DNA from: Aestuariirhabdus litorea
Lineage (GTDB): Bacteria > Pseudomonadota > Gammaproteobacteria > Pseudomonadales > Aestuariirhabdaceae
DNA length: 64,000 nucleotides
Assembly: GCF_003864255.1 (NCBI RefSeq)
Contig: NZ_QWEZ01000002.1
Location: 930,001 to 994,000, forward strand
Direction: 5' to 3'
Shown in pieces: positions 61,980 through 64,000 of the stretch. The translations under genes were made by a program, and so were the position numbers. Position 1 is the stretch's first letter. Each line of letters begins with the position of its first letter. The notes under the pieces are model-generated. The model saw only the letters and a list, made by a program, of their open reading frames with translations. It had not been told where the DNA came from and searched no databases.

Positions 61980-63113
61980 CTATTGGCGCGCAAGGCAGCA
62001 ACGCAAAGGGTTCTGGGGCTTGCCCCGGTAGCGGATCTCGAAATAGAGCCCGTTGGCCGGTTGTCCGCCGCTGTTGCCGGCGGTGGCGATGGTCTCTCCG
62101 GCGTCCACCCATTCGCCCAGCTCCTTGAGCAGGCTGCGATTGTGGGCGTAGAGGCTCAGGTAGTCGTTGCCGTGATCGACAATCAACAACAGCCCAAAGC
62201 CGCGTAGCCAGTCAGAGAATACCACGCGACCGTGGTGAATAGCGTTAACCGGCGCACCCTCGCTGGCACTGATATAGATGCCGTTCCAGCGCTGTTTGTT
62301 CCCCTTGCTGCTACCAAAGCGGTGGCGCAGTTTGCCTTTGACCGGCCAGGCCATCTTGTGCAGCTGTTGTTTGAAGGGCTTGCCCGGTACGCTGAGATTG
62401 GCGATGGCGCTCTGCAGCGACTCCAGGATCTGTTGCAGCTCTGCCTGCTGCTGCTGTTTGTCGGCCAGGTCCCGGTCCTTCTGCTGGAGGGTTTGTTGCA
62501 GCCGTTGCATCAAACGCTGGCGCTCAGACTGCTGGGTTAACAGGCGGGCGCGCTGCTGCTGGCGCTGGTCGCGTTGCTGGTTGAGCTGCAGCTGGGTTTG
62601 GGAGATCTGCTGATCGAGCTGCTGCAGCCGGGCCAGCTGCTGGCGGTAGCGGCGGATCTGCTTCCCGTGGGCGCGGTGAAGATAGTCAAAGTAGTGCAGC
62701 ATGCGACCGCTGTGTTGCGGGTCCTGCTGGCTCAGCACCAGTTTCAGGTAAGGCTGCTGGCCGCTACGGTAGAGGGCGCGCAGGGTGTTGGCGATCTGCT
62801 GCTGCTGGCCCTGGATTTCACTGACCAGCTGGCGCTGGTCAGTTTGCAGCTTTTTTAGGCGCTGCTGGCCCTCCTGCAACCGTTGCTCAAGCTGTTTGAT
62901 CTGCTGGTGGAGGTCACCGATCTCCTGCTCCGAGCGCCCCAGCTGCTGCTCGACGCTGCTGCGTTGGCTGCGGATCTTGTTCAGCAGCGCCTGCATCTGC
63001 TGGATATCCTTCTGCAGCTGCTCGAGCTGCTGGCGGGCCTGGGCCTCATCGGTTTCTGCACCAGCGGCCAGGGGCAGCGTGAGCAGCAGTAAAGTCAGGA
63101 ATAATCTGCGCAT
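61980..63113 (-). CDS. envC: EnvC-like murein hydrolase activator
   Basis: A 377-residue periplasmic protein. After a signal peptide (ends near AGA-ETDE) residues ~25-255 form a long Gln-rich coiled coil. The C-terminal LytM/M23 domain (~270-377) has degenerate zinc ligands (WNGIYI in place of the active H-x-G-x-D), so it is an activator of amidases and not a hydrolase. EnvC controls cell-separation amidases. It precedes ctpA by 44 bases. Confidence 0.92.
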   Translation of the reverse strand: MRRLFLTLLLLTLPLAAGAETDEAQARQQLEQLQKDIQQMQALLNKIRSQRSSVEQQLGRSEQEIGDLHQQIKQLEQRLQEGQQRLKKLQTDQRQLVSEIQGQQQQIANTLRALYRSGQQPYLKLVLSQQDPQHSGRMLHYFDYLHRAHGKQIRRYRQQLARLQQLDQQISQTQLQLNQQRDQRQQQRARLLTQQSERQRLMQRLQQTLQQKDRDLADKQQQQAELQQILESLQSAIANLSVPGKPFKQQLHKMAWPVKGKLRHRFGSSKGNKQRWNGIYISASEGAPVNAIHHGRVVFSDWLRGFGLLLIVDHGNDYLSLYAHNRSLLKELGEWVDAGETIATAGNSGGQPANGLYFEIRYRGKPQNPLRCCLARQ

Positions 63114-63132
63114 CGGGGTTCCTAATGATTCG

Positions 63133-64000
63133 CTATCGGGCCGGTTCCTGGCCCAGCAGGCTATGGCCGCTCATCTCGGCGGGTTGCTCCAGCCCCATCA
63201 GTTCAAGCAGGGTGGGAGCGATGTCGGAGAGGATACCACCCTCATTGAGGCTTAGCTTGCGCTCACCCACATAGAGGCAGGGAACCGCCTCGCAGGTATG
63301 CGCTGTGTGGGCCTGACCGGTGCTCTCGTCACGCATCTGTTCAACATTGCCGTGGTCGGCAGTGATCAGGCACTGTCCGCCATTACGTAGCAGGGCGTCG
63401 GTGATCTGGCCAACACACTGGTCGAGGCACTCGACCGCCTTGACCGCGGCATCGAAGTTACCGGTATGGCCCACCATATCGCCGTTGGCGTAGTTGCAGA
63501 CCACCAGGTCGAAGGCGCGGCTGTCGATCGCCGCCACCAGCTTTTCGGTCACCTCGGGTGCGCTCATCTCGGGTTGCTGATCGTAGGTGGCCACCTGGGG
63601 AGAGGCCACCAGGATACGGGTCTCCCCTTCGAAGGGTGCTTCCCGTCCGCCGCTGAAGAAAAAGGTGACGTGGGCGTACTTCTCGGTCTCGGCGATGCGC
63701 AGCTGGGTCTTGCCTTGCGTCTGAATCACCTCCCCCAGGGTGTTGGTCAAGCGCTCGGAGGGGTAGGCGCAAAGGGTGTCGATGTCATCTGCGTACTGGG
63801 TCAGCATGACCATGCCCGCCAGCCGGGGCTGTTGGTTGCGCACAAAGCCGTCGAAACTGGGGTCGACAAAGGCGCGGGTCAGTTGGCGGGCGCGGTCGGC
63901 GCGGAAGTTCATAAAGATGAGGGCATCGCCCTCCTCAAGGGCCGCGTCCGACTCGCCGGCGCCCTGGATGCGGGTGGCGGCCACGAACTCGTCGCTTTCT
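63133..64000 (-). CDS. gpmI: Phosphoglycerate mutase, 2,3-BPG-independent, C-terminal part
   Basis: C-terminal ~289 residues of the ~510-residue enzyme; the start lies beyond the window end. It interconverts 3- and 2-phosphoglycerate with two Mn ions. [44 protein letters not shown] and [10 protein letters not shown] (metal ligands) are canonical. The phospho-serine is in the missing N-terminal half. It leads the gpmI-envC-ctpA-yibQ cluster. Confidence 0.96.
   Translation of the reverse strand, partial: ESDEFVAATRIQGAGESDAALEEGDALIFMNFRADRARQLTRAFVDPSFDGFVRNQQPRLAGMVMLTQYADDIDTLCAYPSERLTNTLGEVIQTQGKTQLRIAETEKYAHVTFFFSGGREAPFEGETRILVASPQVATYDQQPEMSAPEVTEKLVAAIDSRAFDLVVCNYANGDMVGHTGNFDAAVKAVECLDQCVGQITDALLRNGGQCLITADHGNVEQMRDESTGQAHTAHTCEAVPCLYVGERKLSLNEGGILSDIAPTLLELMGLEQPAEMSGHSLLGQEPAR

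Noticed and set aside
1-64000. CRISPR arrays, insertion sequences, prophage and tRNA or rRNA genes
   Set aside because: No direct-repeat array, transposase, integrase, phage gene or cloverleaf was seen on either strand by reading. Low-copy or short elements could be missed without software.

Overview
The window is a gene-dense, GC-rich stretch (intergenic islands are AT-richer) of a chromosome from an aerobic, probably marine gammaproteobacterium of the Pseudomonas/Oceanospirillales type. The evidence is gene order: rppH-ptsP-lgt-thyA with a divergent HAD phosphatase, gpmI-envC-ctpA-yibQ, and a ferredoxin-NADP reductase gene divergent from a LysR gene. No prophage, insertion sequence, CRISPR array, rRNA or tRNA gene was recognised. 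The first gene (gcvP) and the last gene (gpmI) are cut by the window edges.

Layout. 1-10.4 kb: the 3' end of gcvP, a DUF2855 protein, a shortened glyoxalase-fold gene coupled to a membrane transporter, an LrgA/LrgB pair, a Prx5-type peroxiredoxin, a DUF2959 lipoprotein with a small thiamine-binding-like protein, and a GNAT, a GST and a DUF4350-like gene. 10.4-14.9 kb: a biotinyl-carboxyltransferase fusion and a tartrate/D-malate dehydrogenase on the minus strand, then a hexapeptide acetyltransferase, an FKBP and a CPXCG protein. 14.97-22.4 kb is the most distinctive part: a DUF1445 hydro-lyase, 5-oxoprolinase subunits PxpA, PxpB and PxpC, a DUF4392 protein and a LysR regulator form one operon, followed by a D-amino acid aminotransferase and an alanine racemase. 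DUF1445 and DUF4392 are the two halves of mammalian D-glutamate cyclase, so the region reads as a D-glutamate/5-oxoproline/D-alanine island.

22.5-31.4 kb holds small housekeeping and accessory genes (two GFA-family proteins, GNATs, a LysE exporter, an isochorismatase-like hydrolase, an SMI1/KNR4 protein, a MliC-type lipoprotein, a cold-shock protein with a long leader, fpr with a FinR-like LysR gene, a YdgA-like protein and a MmcQ/YjbR protein). 31.6-34.9 kb is a complete frdABCD fumarate reductase operon with an FNR-like site upstream. 35-38.5 kb: a spermidine-synthase-like methyltransferase, an unknown protein, a GcvR-like ACT regulator and rlmI. 38.8-43.2 kb: a polyamine-type ABC importer (ATPase, binding protein, two permeases) with a terminator inside the operon. 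43.1-51.1 kb: an imelysin-like lipoprotein and the HAD phosphatase (minus), then rppH, ptsP, lgt and thyA, interrupted by two minus-strand genes. 51.2-56 kb: a BMP-type nucleoside ABC importer. 56.1-59.7 kb: a truncated hemoglobin, a LOG-family protein, an oxidoreductase, a CZB-GGDEF diguanylate cyclase and an ICMT-like methyltransferase. 59.7-64 kb: yibQ, ctpA, envC and partial gpmI on the minus strand.

Working together: Alr and the D-amino acid aminotransferase can supply or drain D-Ala and D-Glu, the split D-glutamate cyclase can turn D-Glu into 5-oxoproline, and PxpABC hydrolyses 5-oxoproline to glutamate with ATP. How the D and L forms are reconciled is not shown by the sequence. All functions are assigned by reading motifs and recalling families; no database search was run.
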